DNA from: Microglena sp. YARC
Taxonomy: Eukaryota; Chlorophyta; Chlorophyceae; Chlamydomonadales; Chlamydomonadaceae
DNA: 64,000 nucleotides
Reading direction: 5' to 3'
NCBI GenBank assembly: GCA_022414725.1
Contig: CM039462.1
Span: 45,632,945-45,696,944 of the forward strand
The notes beneath the pieces were generated by a model. That model had not been told where the DNA came from. It worked only from the letters and a program-made list of their open reading frames with translations, and did no database searches. A program made the position numbers and the translations under genes. Shown here in pieces: positions 22,858 to 32,350 of this stretch (position 1 is its first letter; the number at the start of each line of letters is the position of its first letter).

Positions 22858-23277
22858 TTGTGCCTGTCCTCACACTTGTCAATGAAAAAAAATAAGAAAA
22901 ATAAGTCCTCTTCATCCTCTCCTGCATCTTCTTCTTCTGTCCCCGTTCGTATTGCGGAAATGGACATCCGTTTCGTCGGTCTACACGCGGTTAGTACGGG
23001 CTGCCTCCAGGCTGTTGATTGCCATAGGCTTCGTTCGCCGCTGCTGCGTGGCGCACTCGTCCGGTCAGGACATGCCCGCACGAATGAGGCGTATGTTTCT
23101 GGGTTCTTATTCGTGCCTAACGAAGAAGTTTCTAGCACTACTAGCACCGTACTCGGAGGAGGGGACGCTACACTTCGAGCGTACCTGGGACAATCCATAT
23201 TCTTGACCACGTGCCGTCTCGCACATCATGGCCAACGTTCGCGCGAACTCGGACCTCGCTTTGGGATGATGTCTTAA
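22858..23277 (+). CDS. Hypothetical protein, frame uncertain
   Basis: A Lys/Ser-rich start (MKKNKKNKSSSSSPASSSS, ATG near 22882) opens a plus-strand frame. A second overlapping frame at 22952-23206 looks equally coding-like (GQDMPARMRRMFLGSY), so an indel near 22960 probably splits one gene. The family A element ends ~100 bases upstream. No family recognised. Confidence 0.35.
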   Translation: MCLSSHLSMKKNKKNKSSSSSPASSSSVPVRIAEMDIRFVGLHAVSTGCLQAVDCHRLRSPLLRGALVRSGHARTNEAYVSGFLFVPNEEVSSTTSTVLGGGDATLRAYLGQSIFLTTCRLAHHGQRSRELGPRFGMMS

Positions 23278-23950
23278 ATGCCGCGTTTCCGAGAGCGCAG
23301 TATACAAAATGTTGTTGGCTATGCATGAGCAGCCCTTGCCCGTAATAAAGGCGCTGCGCGCGCATTGGGACGTTGTTGTTGGGCCAACGACAATAAGAAT
23401 GCGATAGTGGTTTCGGACCATGTCGTCTCTTCAGCATTTCACTTCTGCCGCTATGCGTTTCTTCGCATCCGAAGGGTCGGTTGCTTACCGGCGAATGGGA
23501 GTGCGCTACGGTCCAGCAGACAACCTCTTCAGATGTTCTCCTAAAACGCGTTGAGCGTGTGAACCCATTTGAACCTGCAATAGTACCTCTCTGTGGAGAG
23601 GGGGGATGAGACCCGGACGCATGGTCCTCCTCCTCTTCGCTGGATTGAATGTAGCTGATGTCGCCCTTCGAGTTCGAGACAATCGGTGACTTGCTTACAT
23701 GGGGCATCGATAAATCCTCGAGACTCATGGTTGTGAACTTCGCCACAATAGAGGACGTGCTGCTGGTAAGAGCAAGCACAAGTCGTCGCCATCTAGAGGG
23801 TTTGTTCTCAAATACTTTCCATTAACACCATCTCGTGTTCGATGGTACTACTAGTAGTACTGAATACTAGTAGTAGGTAGTGTCGGACCTGGTGTCATCA
23901 TCGCCCCAACCCTTCCAATCCACTTGTTGAGGTAGTATCCATCGAAGTCA
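23278..23950. other. No confident gene; short palindrome
   Basis: Open frames exist on the minus strand (23168-23779), but nothing in them is recognisable and noise is high. At 23847-23876 the sequence TACTACTAGTAGTA is a perfect palindrome, followed by a second ACTAGTAGT copy. Confidence 0.35.
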
Positions 23951-23959
23951 GGAGCGTCG

Positions 23960-24726
23960 TTGCGGCTTGCTCGAGCATCGCCTTCTTTCTACCGAATGCT
24001 TCCTTCGATCCGAGGTCTCTTCTCTGACACGCGATACCTGCCCATATTTGGTCGGTTAATGAGTGGACGTGGTGATCTCAAAGATTTGCATGCTGTGCAG
24101 TTGATGAATGGGGTACTTGACAATCTGGGCCGGTCAGTTTCATTGAAGGTGCGTCGTTCTACTGTTTATGAGGACCCTGCCATGTTTCGCCAGGTTTTTC
24201 GTTTGGCTGCGCCGCCCTCCCTCATCGGACTGCCGCGATGCGCGCATTCGTGTCACTGGATAGCGTTGGTGGGGGAGTGGCGATCGTTAGCTTTGACGAC
24301 GACCTTTCCGTCAATGTATCATTCCAGCGAATCCCGGATGCTTCGAGAATTCCGGATGCGGTCCCGGTTAGTGAACATGGTGTGCATCGGGGAAGCGAAC
24401 GACGCCCTCGATCGCATTGATTGCCCCAGTGCGCATCGCCCACTCGTTTCTGTTGGTGATTCTAGTCTTGAGTGGATGCACGTGACTCTCGGTACGTTAT
24501 TTCGGTCGAGGACCGACGTGGAGAACACGGGAAGTTGCTGAAAGACCTTCGTGAAGACATCTTGAACTTTGACGCAATCACTCCTCCTTCAAAATCCCAA
24601 TTTCTCTCTTACCGTGGAGTTTCCGGGTACACGGACCCAGAAACCTCTTTAAAGCAGTTGCAAACATGCGTCAGCTTTCTAAGACGGATGCTGTTAGACT
24701 CATACGATCCCGTTTCGATCACTTGA
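23960..24726 (+). pseudogene. Frameshifted part of a large plus-strand gene
   Basis: Coding-like runs pass through three frames: SIRGLFSDTRYLPIFGR, KDLHAVQLMNGVLDNLGR and VYEDPAMFRQVFRLA, then a D/V-rich segment, then KDLREDILNFDAITPP. The composition and strand match the next feature, with which it probably forms one very long gene. No domain recognised here. Confidence 0.45.
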
Positions 24727-24943
24727 CACAGGACCAATGCGAGGAGGCGATCGATGCTGATCGTAGTAGTTAGTGATGCATTGAGTGTCGTTAGTGCCTT
24801 GACCCTGGAGCCGATGCTCCAAGTTCAGTCTCGTCGGGCGCCTTCTCGTACTCTATCACGCTTGAGAACGCGCGACCGCATGTAATGATGCGGATCGCCG
24901 GTATCATTGGAAGGGTGCGTAGTATTTCAGAAATACCGCATCT

Positions 24944-27263
24944 ATGTTACAAGTAGGTTGGTGTGGCGAGTTATTGAATGCCGCAAATAATGACTTCTTG
25001 AATTCGGAGGCAGATATGCTGTTTGGCGCCCTCTCGCAAGAAGATTCTCCAGAAAAGAATTTGCATACCGGAAGTTCTCGTAGCGGAAGATCTAATTACG
25101 TTACCAAAAACGGTGATAGTAGTGTTCCTCGGAGTTTTTTGTTGGAGAGTCTGTATCGCGCTGACCCCAATCTATTTTCCGGCACAACGTACTCGAAGAT
25201 GTGTCCTCATGTGGACAAACGTCAACCTGTTGTGGTGACGCGCGAGGAGTTTGACGTCTCCTACCATCAAACTCATACGGCGACCGTGCGATTGCTTATG
25301 GAAGCTCTAAGGAGACATCTGAGCGTAACATTTACATTTGCCCTACTGTGTGGTGTCCGATGAGTCGCGTGAGCATGACACGTGATCAACTTGTCAGCGC
25401 AGGGGGTCGGCTGTCCTGGTGGACCTGCAGAGGAAACCTATCTTGTACGACAGCAAATACTTCAGGAAGTCAAAAAACAAGAATCATCGGCACGTCGGGT
25501 TTCTGGATCCATCCAAACATCCTTCGGGGTTGTGTCTACCGTGCTGCTTCAACAAACCTGGGAAACGCGTCGACCAGTGCGAAGCCAAGGACGCAGGAGG
25601 AGGTTCTGGTAAAACAAGTAGCAACAATATTACTGGTAGCACCAACCGTAAGACTAAAAATAGGACTGACGAAAAACATGTTTCAGTATCGTCTCCTAGT
25701 AGTATAAATATTACATCATTTTCTCGGTATGTCATGCATAGTGGTGTCGTTCCTCTTCCTGTCAAGGGGCGTCTAGTGCCTTGCATTCGTCCTTGTTTCT
25801 TCACAAGACGACGAGGACCACACTTCTATAATTGTTCGCGTTGGATCTTCTGGTACCCCTCTAGATACGAGTCTTCTTAGAGCTTTGGCTGATGTGTATA
25901 CTTCAGGCGACGTGCGGGTATTTCTCCTTTCTGTGCACGATGTGTTGGTTAAATCTCCCGGGATCTTCGTTGCCATGGGGGATGGTTACGTGTGCTCGCG
26001 GTTCATGCGTGGAGGAGACGCGCGTGATACTCTGTCATCCCCCTCTATATTCGAAGCTTTCCTTGTGCATATGCGATCCGGGTCGTACGCGACCATATTC
26101 GGATTGGACAGTATTCTCCTTCCTTTGTTGGGAAGGTATCTCGTCCGCAGCTCCTTAAGGAGTACGACTCAGAGGCTGTGGACGCAACTTGGACCGCCTT
26201 AATACGTGAGCTCTGCATTTTTCGGAGCGTTCTCACGTTTCCTTGTCGCGTTGGAGGAGGACAACAACCTCGCACTCTCTCGCCCCCGATGTCGATGCGA
26301 TCGCCGATTTGATGGGCACCATAACGGGGCGGTTGACGGTCACCTTATCCGTAGGAGGATCTTGTGTATCTCGTCGTCGTAGTAATAATTCAACAAGCAA
26401 CGCAGAAACTCGAATCCACTTGCCTTCTCTGCACACTCTCGAACGTGCGAGCTCGTTTTGCATTCTACTTGAACAATTTGTGGGCGGACGTTCAGTTGTG
26501 GAACGTTTGGGTATTCGGGGGGAGCAGCGTGCTTCACTTGAGCATTTCATTCCTCTTGATGATAATTCTAATGTACCCCCCCCGCTTATTGTGACCGCGG
26601 TTCGACAATCTCTTGCTAAGTTGCAGAAAGGCGTACATCCTCCTGTTAAAAACAGTCATGTGAAGAGTAGTCCCCTTCGTATCCATTTGATTGCAGAGGT
26701 TTTTTAGGTAATGGGAACAACGGCTTTCGAGTTAAGATGTTGTCTCCGAAATCTTCGATGATACCTTTTTACTTAATTCGAAGTCTGTGAGCGTCGGTGG
26801 TTTGTTCGTTTACGTTGACGAATTCCAACATCACGTTGACGACAGAGTTTTCATGTCCCCATGGGAGCGCGATTTGCGTTCCCGCGACATGGTGCGAGAT
26901 GTGTTGCGGCGTGACGTTTCTATGGCCATACGCTCAGATTTGCAGTTATTGTTTCATTTGTCATCCATTCGATCGACTGCTTCGCGTCCGCGTGAGAACG
27001 TTCCTATTGCGCGAAAAGACGTGGTTGCGATGATTTACGGAATCATTAGAACTCCGAAACGTAACGTTCGTGATGATGACGTGTATTGGCTGGCAGACAT
27101 TCTTCTTTTTTCTGATGAGCCCCTAACGATTCGTCGTGGCACGGCGTCGTTTCATGTGATTGATGGTGGTGATGACAATAAAAATATTATGTTTTTCAAG
27201 GACGTCAGAGAATTCGATAGAGTCACATACAATGGGCGTTCCTGCATTCCGGCCGATTTTTAA
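24944..27263 (+). pseudogene. C-terminal part of a very large conserved NCLDV-type protein
   Basis: Across shifting plus frames the order is MCPHVDKRQPVVVTREEFD, a YGSSKETSERNIYICP segment, PTVWCPMSRVSM, KHPSGLCLPCCFNKPGKR, LDTSLLRALADVY and RVFLLSVHDVLV. From memory, large unannotated proteins in several giant-virus families carry this ICPxxWC then GLCxPCCF pairing, which looks metal-binding; I cannot name a function. The last intact frame, from about 26787, ends at 27263, 33 bases inside the family C MITE, so the natural C-terminus is lost or altered. Indels near 24540, 25260, 25400, 25790 and 26230 break the frame. Confidence 0.55.
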
Positions 27264-27384
27264 TGGTTGCGAAACATGGTCTGGAGCGGATTTGTGCTGA
27301 TATCTTAAGCTAGCGAGTCGTCCGGATGCTCTAAATTCTGAGTAAAAATTTCAAAAAATCCGCCGGGAGGAATGAACGCCCATT
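27231..27384. mobile_element. Family C MITE, copy at the 3' end of the large gene
   Basis: Begins AATGGGCGTTCCTGCATTCC and ends with the complementary GAACGCCCATT. The interior motifs GGTTGCGAAACATGGT and TCTAAATTCTGAGTA are shared with the other copies (28191, 44111, 47220). It has no coding capacity, but supplies a stop codon to the gene it interrupts. Confidence 0.8.
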
Positions 27385-27441
27385 AATTGTGCATAAAAAA
27401 AACTTGTTGTAAAGGAGTAACGTTTGTACACATATACACTG

Positions 27442-28140
27442 ATGCAACACCATCGTGTTTCAGGAGATAAAGATACGGATGAGACAAAGATCTCGACACG
27501 TGAACTGTACAACAACGTAAACAGTGAGTGTGAAGGAGATGCCGAAGGAGAAGATTCTGAGGGCGAAGGAGATGCCGAAGGAGAAGATTCAGGGGCCGAA
27601 GGAGGGGCCGAAGGAGATGCCGAAGGAGAAGATTCTGAGACCGAAGGAGATGCCGAAGGAGATGCCGAAGGAGAAGATTCTGAGGGCGAAGGAGATCCCG
27701 AAGGAGAAGATTCAGGGGCCGAAGGAGATGCCGAAGGCAATTTAGATACCAAAGGAGATGCTGATGCGTCTTCTTCTCAAGTATCTGCGGGTCCCTATTT
27801 GTTAGATGATTTCAAGTCCGATGTATGTACATGGATTGAGCTTGATGATAGCATAAAGACCTTGCAGCATGCGATTCGGGACCGTAGACTGGAGAAGCAG
27901 AAATTGACCCAGCGTATTATTGGCTTCATGGATCACCACGACATAGAGGACCTGAACACAAAGAGTGGTCGCATTCGTTACAAAACGAAATACGTGCGTC
28001 CTCAAGTGTCTAAGACGAATATCAGGGACCGCATTTCCTCATTTTTTCCGAATGACGCTCAATTTGCAGACGATATTGTAACTGCTATATACTCTTCTAG
28101 AGAGGTTACCGAACGACAGAGCTTGCGGCGTTTGAAGTGA
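27442..28140 (+). CDS. Acidic-repeat protein with DUF5760-like C-terminus
   Basis: The first ATG in this frame (27442) is preferred over an upstream TTG. Residues ~30-95 are Glu/Asp/Gly repeats (GDAEGEDSE). The C-terminal ~110 residues form a charged helical segment, IKTLQHAIRDRRLEKQKLTQ, then DLNTKSGRIRYKTKYV, then RISSFFP. This resembles a small giant-virus domain I remember as DUF5760, often predicted as virion or regulatory; function unknown. The gene sits between two family C MITEs. Confidence 0.6.
   Translation: MQHHRVSGDKDTDETKISTRELYNNVNSECEGDAEGEDSEGEGDAEGEDSGAEGGAEGDAEGEDSETEGDAEGDAEGEDSEGEGDPEGEDSGAEGDAEGNLDTKGDADASSSQVSAGPYLLDDFKSDVCTWIELDDSIKTLQHAIRDRRLEKQKLTQRIIGFMDHHDIEDLNTKSGRIRYKTKYVRPQVSKTNIRDRISSFFPNDAQFADDIVTAIYSSREVTERQSLRRLK
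27530..27750 (+). repeat. In-gene acidic tandem repeat
   Basis: Units built on GAAGGAGATGCCGAAGGAGA, 18-24 bases with higher-order blocks, encode GDAEGEDSE variants. All lengths are multiples of three, so unit number can change without breaking the gene. Confidence 0.8.
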
Positions 28141-28190
28141 TCTCAAATACTCGATTGAAGACTAAAATCGAGAAACCGCTTTCGGGAGTA

Positions 28191-28345
28191 ATTGGGCGTT
28201 CCTGCATCACGGCGGATTTTTACTGTTTGCGGAACATGGAGCGGAATTGGGATTTCTCGGTGTTGATATCCCAGGATAGCAAGTCGTTCCGGAGACTCTA
28301 AATTCTGAGTATAAATTTCAAAAACATCTCCGGGAAATCTGGAAA
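28191..28345. mobile_element. Family C MITE, eroded copy
   Basis: Left end ATTGGGCGTTCCTGCATCAC and the interior TCTAAATTCTGAGTATAAAT match other copies. The right terminal repeat is changed (CTCCGGGAAATCTGG), and a GGTTCCGTCAAATATAA stretch beyond it resembles a family A end. Confidence 0.65.
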
Positions 28346-28374
28346 ACTGGTTCCGTCAAATATAATTCATTTTT

Positions 28375-29052
28375 TCATTCAACAATAGTCGTGTATTCGT
28401 ACAATAGTCTCCTTTTACATATTGGGTGTTTTGGGTCTGAATTGACATGTTTCCAAGTCTTTTGTATAGATCGCGCGGCTGTATGTCTTCTTATTATTTT
28501 GTAAATGTCAGTGTCAGAAAGCAACATGTTTTTGTTGGCGCTTAATTGCCGCCAGTTCCATGGTTTGTCTTTGTTGGTTTGTACAATATCCCATGTTACG
28601 CTTTCGTGTCTGCTCAATATACTCCAGTTCCATGGTTTGTCAGGGTCTGCTTGCACAATATCCCACGTGATTTCCACGTTATCACTTAAACTCCGCATGC
28701 ACAACATTTCGTCATCTGTATCGTATTCTGTGTTATTTAAGTGCTTCTTTAAGAAATACCAATCCCATGTTTTTTCTGGGTATGCATTCACAATGTCCCA
28801 AGTAATGTTTGGGTTTGCACTGATATACTTCCAATCCCATGGTTTTTCTGGGTTATCTTGTATAATGTCTATAGTTATGTTTGGGTTCATACATAATTCA
28901 TTCCATTTCCATGGTTTGTATGGGTACGTTTGTATAATATCCCATGTAATTCTTTCATTACAGCTCAAGTTACTCCAATCCCATTTATGTTCGGCATATT
29001 TGACCCGTTTCAATACCAAGTCATGTATATTTACTGCAATAGCCGACTTCAT
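28375..29052 (-). CDS. Trp-rich ITWDIVQ-repeat protein
   Basis: 225 residues made of about seven imperfect repeats of roughly 25 residues, each like NPNITWDIVQ followed by KPWDWKYLS. Conserved Trp, Pro and Ile positions suggest a solenoid. Such Trp-rich repeat proteins are common in giant viruses and some iridovirus-like genomes; their role is unknown and may be protein binding. The last ~30 residues (ARSIQKTWKHV) leave the pattern. The sequence is unbroken, unlike many neighbours. Confidence 0.75.
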   Translation of the reverse strand: MKSAIAVNIHDLVLKRVKYAEHKWDWSNLSCNERITWDIIQTYPYKPWKWNELCMNPNITIDIIQDNPEKPWDWKYISANPNITWDIVNAYPEKTWDWYFLKKHLNNTEYDTDDEMLCMRSLSDNVEITWDIVQADPDKPWNWSILSRHESVTWDIVQTNKDKPWNWRQLSANKNMLLSDTDIYKIIRRHTAARSIQKTWKHVNSDPKHPICKRRLLYEYTTIVE

Positions 29053-29086
29053 AACAACGTAATGTTATAATGAAAAAATCGACTTA

Positions 29087-29105
29087 TACTGTTCCGTCGA
29101 GTGTA
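29087..29105. mobile_element. Family A terminal-repeat relic
   Basis: ACTGTTCCGTCGAGTGTA matches the outer end of family A elements. It lies between two divergent genes and overlaps a GTG that could extend the downstream gene; the in-frame ATG at 29164 is the more likely start. Confidence 0.6.
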
Positions 29106-29163
29106 TAATTCACATTACGTGTACCAAAAATATTTGAGACCCAATGTAAGTAACTCACAACCT

Positions 29164-30066
29164 ATGAGTCGTTGTCATCCTTCGCATTCAAAGTACGTAT
29201 CGAATACGGATACGTGTTTCTCCCCTAAACAATTGGAAACAATTGCCAAACGTTCCGGATTGAATGTGTCTATTGGTGGTACAAGTTCTTCTTCGGGAAT
29301 CAACCTGTATTTATTTTCAGCCATGTTGCACAAACATTTCGGCACGTCTCTCGGTCAGGAAGTTGAGTGGTTGCAGAAAAATCCCCATATCCCTCGTTCA
29401 TTCTCTTCCGCATTTCGTCCCACGTGGAGCGATGGAGAGCCTCATCATTTGCTGGACACCTTCGATATTTGGAACGTGTTGGATCAGTACGAGGACAATC
29501 ATCCTCACTTTCGTTTTTTAGGTGTCCATCCTCTAAACTTTCAGGATCCTGAAATCGACGACACGGTTGTTGATGACTCCTCCCGTCCCCCGGGAGACGC
29601 GTATATGCAGAGGCGTTGCATTTCCGTGGTTCCTGAGCTTTGCAATATTCATGCGAATACTTTTTCAGAGACAACTGGTGGCAAGACCGACTTTGGTGTT
29701 GTTGTAAACATGGACCCGTCGTGGATGGGAGGTTCTCACTGGGCTGCCATGTACGGTTGCATCGACCGATCTAAGCCCCATCGCTACGGGTTGTATTACT
29801 ATGATTCCCTTGGCAAAGAGCCACCTGCTCCTATTTTGCAATTCATGAAGCGTTTTGTCGCCGGCACAGACGTCCCCATAGGTTGGAACACGATCCAGAA
29901 GCAGTACGGAGACAGCGAGTGCGGACTATATAGCATTTCTTTTATCATCAACTGCATCACTACTACCTCGTTGTTTCATAACCTTTGCGCGTACTCGATG
30001 ACAGATGACGATGCTCTAAACTGTGCTCGAGACTTCATATTTAGAAAAGTTAAAAAACGAAAGTGA
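29164..30066 (+). CDS. Adenain/Ulp1-like cysteine protease
   Basis: C48-type peptidase by motif. The His is in GGSHWAAMYG, the Asp in YYYDSLGK, and the oxyanion Gln and catalytic Cys in QKQYGDSECGLYSISF. Numbered from the GTG at 29101 these are H213, D235, Q268 and C274. The N-terminal SPKQLETIAKRSG segment is typical of the giant-virus versions. In related viruses such enzymes process capsid precursors or remove ubiquitin-like proteins; which applies here is unknown. Start: ATG at 29164, because the upstream GTG lies in a transposon relic. The gene is intact. Confidence 0.85.
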   Translation: MSRCHPSHSKYVSNTDTCFSPKQLETIAKRSGLNVSIGGTSSSSGINLYLFSAMLHKHFGTSLGQEVEWLQKNPHIPRSFSSAFRPTWSDGEPHHLLDTFDIWNVLDQYEDNHPHFRFLGVHPLNFQDPEIDDTVVDDSSRPPGDAYMQRRCISVVPELCNIHANTFSETTGGKTDFGVVVNMDPSWMGGSHWAAMYGCIDRSKPHRYGLYYYDSLGKEPPAPILQFMKRFVAGTDVPIGWNTIQKQYGDSECGLYSISFIINCITTTSLFHNLCAYSMTDDDALNCARDFIFRKVKKRK

Positions 30067-30074
30067 GATTTAAT

Positions 30075-30191
30075 TACAGTTGTTCTAAAATAAAGTGGGC
30101 AATTTGAAGAGGTTCTCGAAAATATTCAGAGTCGCCTCTTTGGTAAACCGTTAAACCGTCTGTGTCCCAAAATTATTTGAGAACAACTGTA
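30075..30191. mobile_element. Family B MITE (117 bp)
   Basis: Starts TACAGTTGTTCTAAAATAAA and ends TTTGAGAACAACTGTA, an inverted pair matching the end of the family B transposase element at 48750. No coding capacity. It separates the protease gene from the exonuclease gene. Confidence 0.8.
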
Positions 30192-30214
30192 TGCTTAAAG
30201 CGGAATTGTTATTC

Positions 30215-30263
30215 AATAAAAAAAACAATTACTTCAAACCCTTTCTGCTGATAATTTATATAC
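30215..30263 (+). promoter_or_regulatory. AT-rich promoter before the YqaJ gene
   Basis: CAATAAAAAAAACAATTACT lies 40-20 bases upstream and TAATTTATATA directly before the ATG. A TATA-like late or early viral promoter is plausible. No experimentally known motif can be named. Confidence 0.35.
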
Positions 30264-31163
30264 ATGGCTCCGATCCCCCCTCTCATTCCTGAGGATCAGG
30301 TGCTTGAGAGCATCTCGTCCCATTGCATCCGTGGCTCGGAGGATAAATCGGCATGTATCGACCGCTTGATGCGTGCGATGGGTTGTGGTGAGGGCAGCGG
30401 TGCTGCTTTGCATTTGATTGCTTCTGCCGCAATGGGGCGTGATGTCCATGAGTCAGATATAATAGAGCGTACTCGGTATGTCAAAGTTGCGCGCCAGACG
30501 CTGCGTGATTTGATTGAGTCGCCCGGTATTCCTCAACGTACTCCTCCGTGGTACTTAATTCGCGATACGATGATAACAGCGAGTGACTTTGGTCAAGCTG
30601 TGGGTCTTGGTAAATTTGGTACACGTCGCGACTTTCTCGAGAAGAAGTGTGGGCACGTGCTGCCAAAACCATTCGATTGTTCTATTCCTCCTCTCCGGTG
30701 GGGAATCATGTTCGAGCCTGTCGCATGTTCCTTGTATAGTACCTTGAACACGAACGTTCTCGTGCACGAGTTCGGTCTCCTCTGCCATGCATCAAAGTCA
30801 TTCCTAGGCGCCTCTCCTGACGGCGTGACCGAGGATGGCGTGATGCTCGAGATCAAGTGTCCATGGCGTCGAAAGATCGACGGTACCGTACCGATGCAGT
30901 ACTACCTCCAGATTCAGGGTCAGTTGGCGGTGTCCGGTTTGCTCGAGTGCGATTACTTTGAGGTCGAGTTCGACATCCTTCACTCAGAGGAAGAGATAGA
31001 GGCTGAGTTCGCAGAAATATCGCGTGACGAGTCCATTATGAAGTCCGCTTTCCGTGGAGTATTTGTAGAGAAGATAAAGCATGGTAGCAATGAGCCTCCG
31101 TCCTACGTGTATCCACCCTGTTTCGGCAGAGACAATCATATTGTGTGGTGGTGGGAAATCTGA
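30264..31163 (+). CDS. YqaJ-type viral exonuclease/recombinase, N-terminal and catalytic part
   Basis: Lambda-exonuclease-fold nuclease. Visible blocks: ITASDFGQAVGLGKFG (~104-119), RWGIMFEP with E151, LGASPDGV with D186, LEIKCPWR with E196 and K198, and QYYLQIQGQ with Q218. These are the expected metal-binding and catalytic residues, so the catalytic core is complete. Such enzymes resect DNA ends for recombination and repair of viral genomes. After SYVYPPCFG (~31130) the frame gives an unlikely end, IVWWWEI, while the family's C-terminal region continues in the next frame (31081-31542). A frameshift near 31145 is likely. Confidence 0.85.
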   Translation: MAPIPPLIPEDQVLESISSHCIRGSEDKSACIDRLMRAMGCGEGSGAALHLIASAAMGRDVHESDIIERTRYVKVARQTLRDLIESPGIPQRTPPWYLIRDTMITASDFGQAVGLGKFGTRRDFLEKKCGHVLPKPFDCSIPPLRWGIMFEPVACSLYSTLNTNVLVHEFGLLCHASKSFLGASPDGVTEDGVMLEIKCPWRRKIDGTVPMQYYLQIQGQLAVSGLLECDYFEVEFDILHSEEEIEAEFAEISRDESIMKSAFRGVFVEKIKHGSNEPPSYVYPPCFGRDNHIVWWWEI

Positions 31164-31542
31164 TTCATCACCCCAATCGTTGCTCGATCATCTTCGCGAA
31201 TTCGTGGATGCGGAGTCGTCCTCACTTGACGACTCGTACCGTGTGAATATCATATGGTGGAAGGTTCGAAAGCATAGCACCGTCAAGGTGCATGCTGATA
31301 CTGATTTCTCCGCTCGCATGATCGATACCCTCGAGGGTGTTTGGAATGATGTCACGTGTCTCCGTTTCGACAAGGATATGTATGATCAACGTATGTTGGA
31401 TCTCGCTCCTGTGCGCAGATCAGCATCTTCCTCTGCTACTGTGATCAAGCGTGGGAAGCGTCCTCCTCTGGGAAATAAAGTGGTGTGTTCTCCTGAGTTG
31501 GCAAGGGGGTACGCATTCCTTGAAGACGCGAACGATTTTTAG
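31081..31542 (+). CDS. YqaJ C-terminal region in shifted frame
   Basis: The meaningful part starts after about 31145: SLLDHLREFV, then VNIIWWKVRKHSTVKVH and ARMIDTLEGVWNDV. YqaJ proteins of giant viruses commonly end with a W-K-x motif followed by a helix of this sort. I therefore read it as the continuation of the preceding gene, giving one protein of roughly 420 residues, not a separate overlapping gene. A separate start at ATG 31081 cannot be excluded. Its stop overlaps the stop of the convergent RING gene by 4 bases. Confidence 0.7.
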   Translation: MVAMSLRPTCIHPVSAETIILCGGGKSDSSPQSLLDHLREFVDAESSSLDDSYRVNIIWWKVRKHSTVKVHADTDFSARMIDTLEGVWNDVTCLRFDKDMYDQRMLDLAPVRRSASSSATVIKRGKRPPLGNKVVCSPELARGYAFLEDANDF

Positions 31543-32255
31543 ATGCCGTTCGAGAAAAATAACCACAGCAACAATGACATTGCGCAACATACCACGATCA
31601 ATTCATGGAGGTGGTGAAGTTGTGTGATGTCATCCCTTAGCCCACTATCACCCTTCATCGAAGAGGTTTCTTCATCCTTGTAGTGATGAATGTCGTCCTT
31701 GATTTTTGAACGATTATCCTCTGTCCCTTTCCGTATTCTCATCCTCTCTATAAAAGTTGAACCGCTGCCTGACACCACGGAAGATTTCGCGTTCATATCT
31801 GGCGACACAACGGGAGATTTCGAGTTCATAGCTGGCGACACAACGGGAGATTTCGAGTTCATAGCTGGCGACACAACGGGAGATTTCGAGTTCATAGCTG
31901 CCGACACCACGGAAGAGGTCGCGTTCATAGCTGCCGACACACGTGCAATGATGTTTGATATACTCTTGTTTTGGGTATCCGACGATACTCGACGTATGTC
32001 TTCTTCTTGAGGCACAAGATCCGCTTCATGCGCATCATCATCTTTTCCATCGGTATTGGCTCTGTGTGGCAGATCACTCGTCATCGCATCCGCTGATGAG
32101 AAGGGTTCATCGCACTTGGGGCACTTGTCACGCGTCTGTATGGCCACGTTCATGCATTTATCGTGACATTCTGCTTGGCAGCATGCGAGTTGTACGCTTT
32201 TTTGTGTCGCTTTCATCGGAAAGTGGCACAATGCACAGAATGATTCGCATGCCAT
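31539..32255 (-). CDS. Tail-anchored RING-finger protein with repeats
   Basis: Residues ~7-50 form a RING-like zinc site (CALC, ACCQAECHDKC, CPKC spacing). A Ser-rich middle carries about six 12-residue repeats (AAMNSKSPVVSP). The C-terminus is one hydrophobic segment (LIVVCCAMSLLLWLFF), suggesting tail anchoring. By analogy it may be an E3 ubiquitin ligase placed on a host or viral membrane; that role is inferred. It is intact and convergent with the YqaJ gene. Confidence 0.7.
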   Translation of the reverse strand: MACESFCALCHFPMKATQKSVQLACCQAECHDKCMNVAIQTRDKCPKCDEPFSSADAMTSDLPHRANTDGKDDDAHEADLVPQEEDIRRVSSDTQNKSISNIIARVSAAMNATSSVVSAAMNSKSPVVSPAMNSKSPVVSPAMNSKSPVVSPDMNAKSSVVSGSGSTFIERMRIRKGTEDNRSKIKDDIHHYKDEETSSMKGDSGLRDDITQLHHLHELIVVCCAMSLLLWLFFSNGI

Positions 32256-32350
32256 TGTCGGATTGAATGGGATGTATACGTCGTTTAGATCATTTACACT
32301 TGGTTTGTATTCGCATTGGATGCATCATCTTGTGGAAGAAGTTATTGTTG

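Noticed and set aside
27530..27750. CRISPR-like array
   Set aside because: The repeats are contiguous, in frame and without spacers. The same holds for 33105-33235, 31780-31940 and 59948-60210.
27351..27752. Minus-strand Ser/Pro-rich open frame
   Set aside because: It mirrors the Glu/Gly repeat of the plus-strand gene; the composition alone keeps it open.
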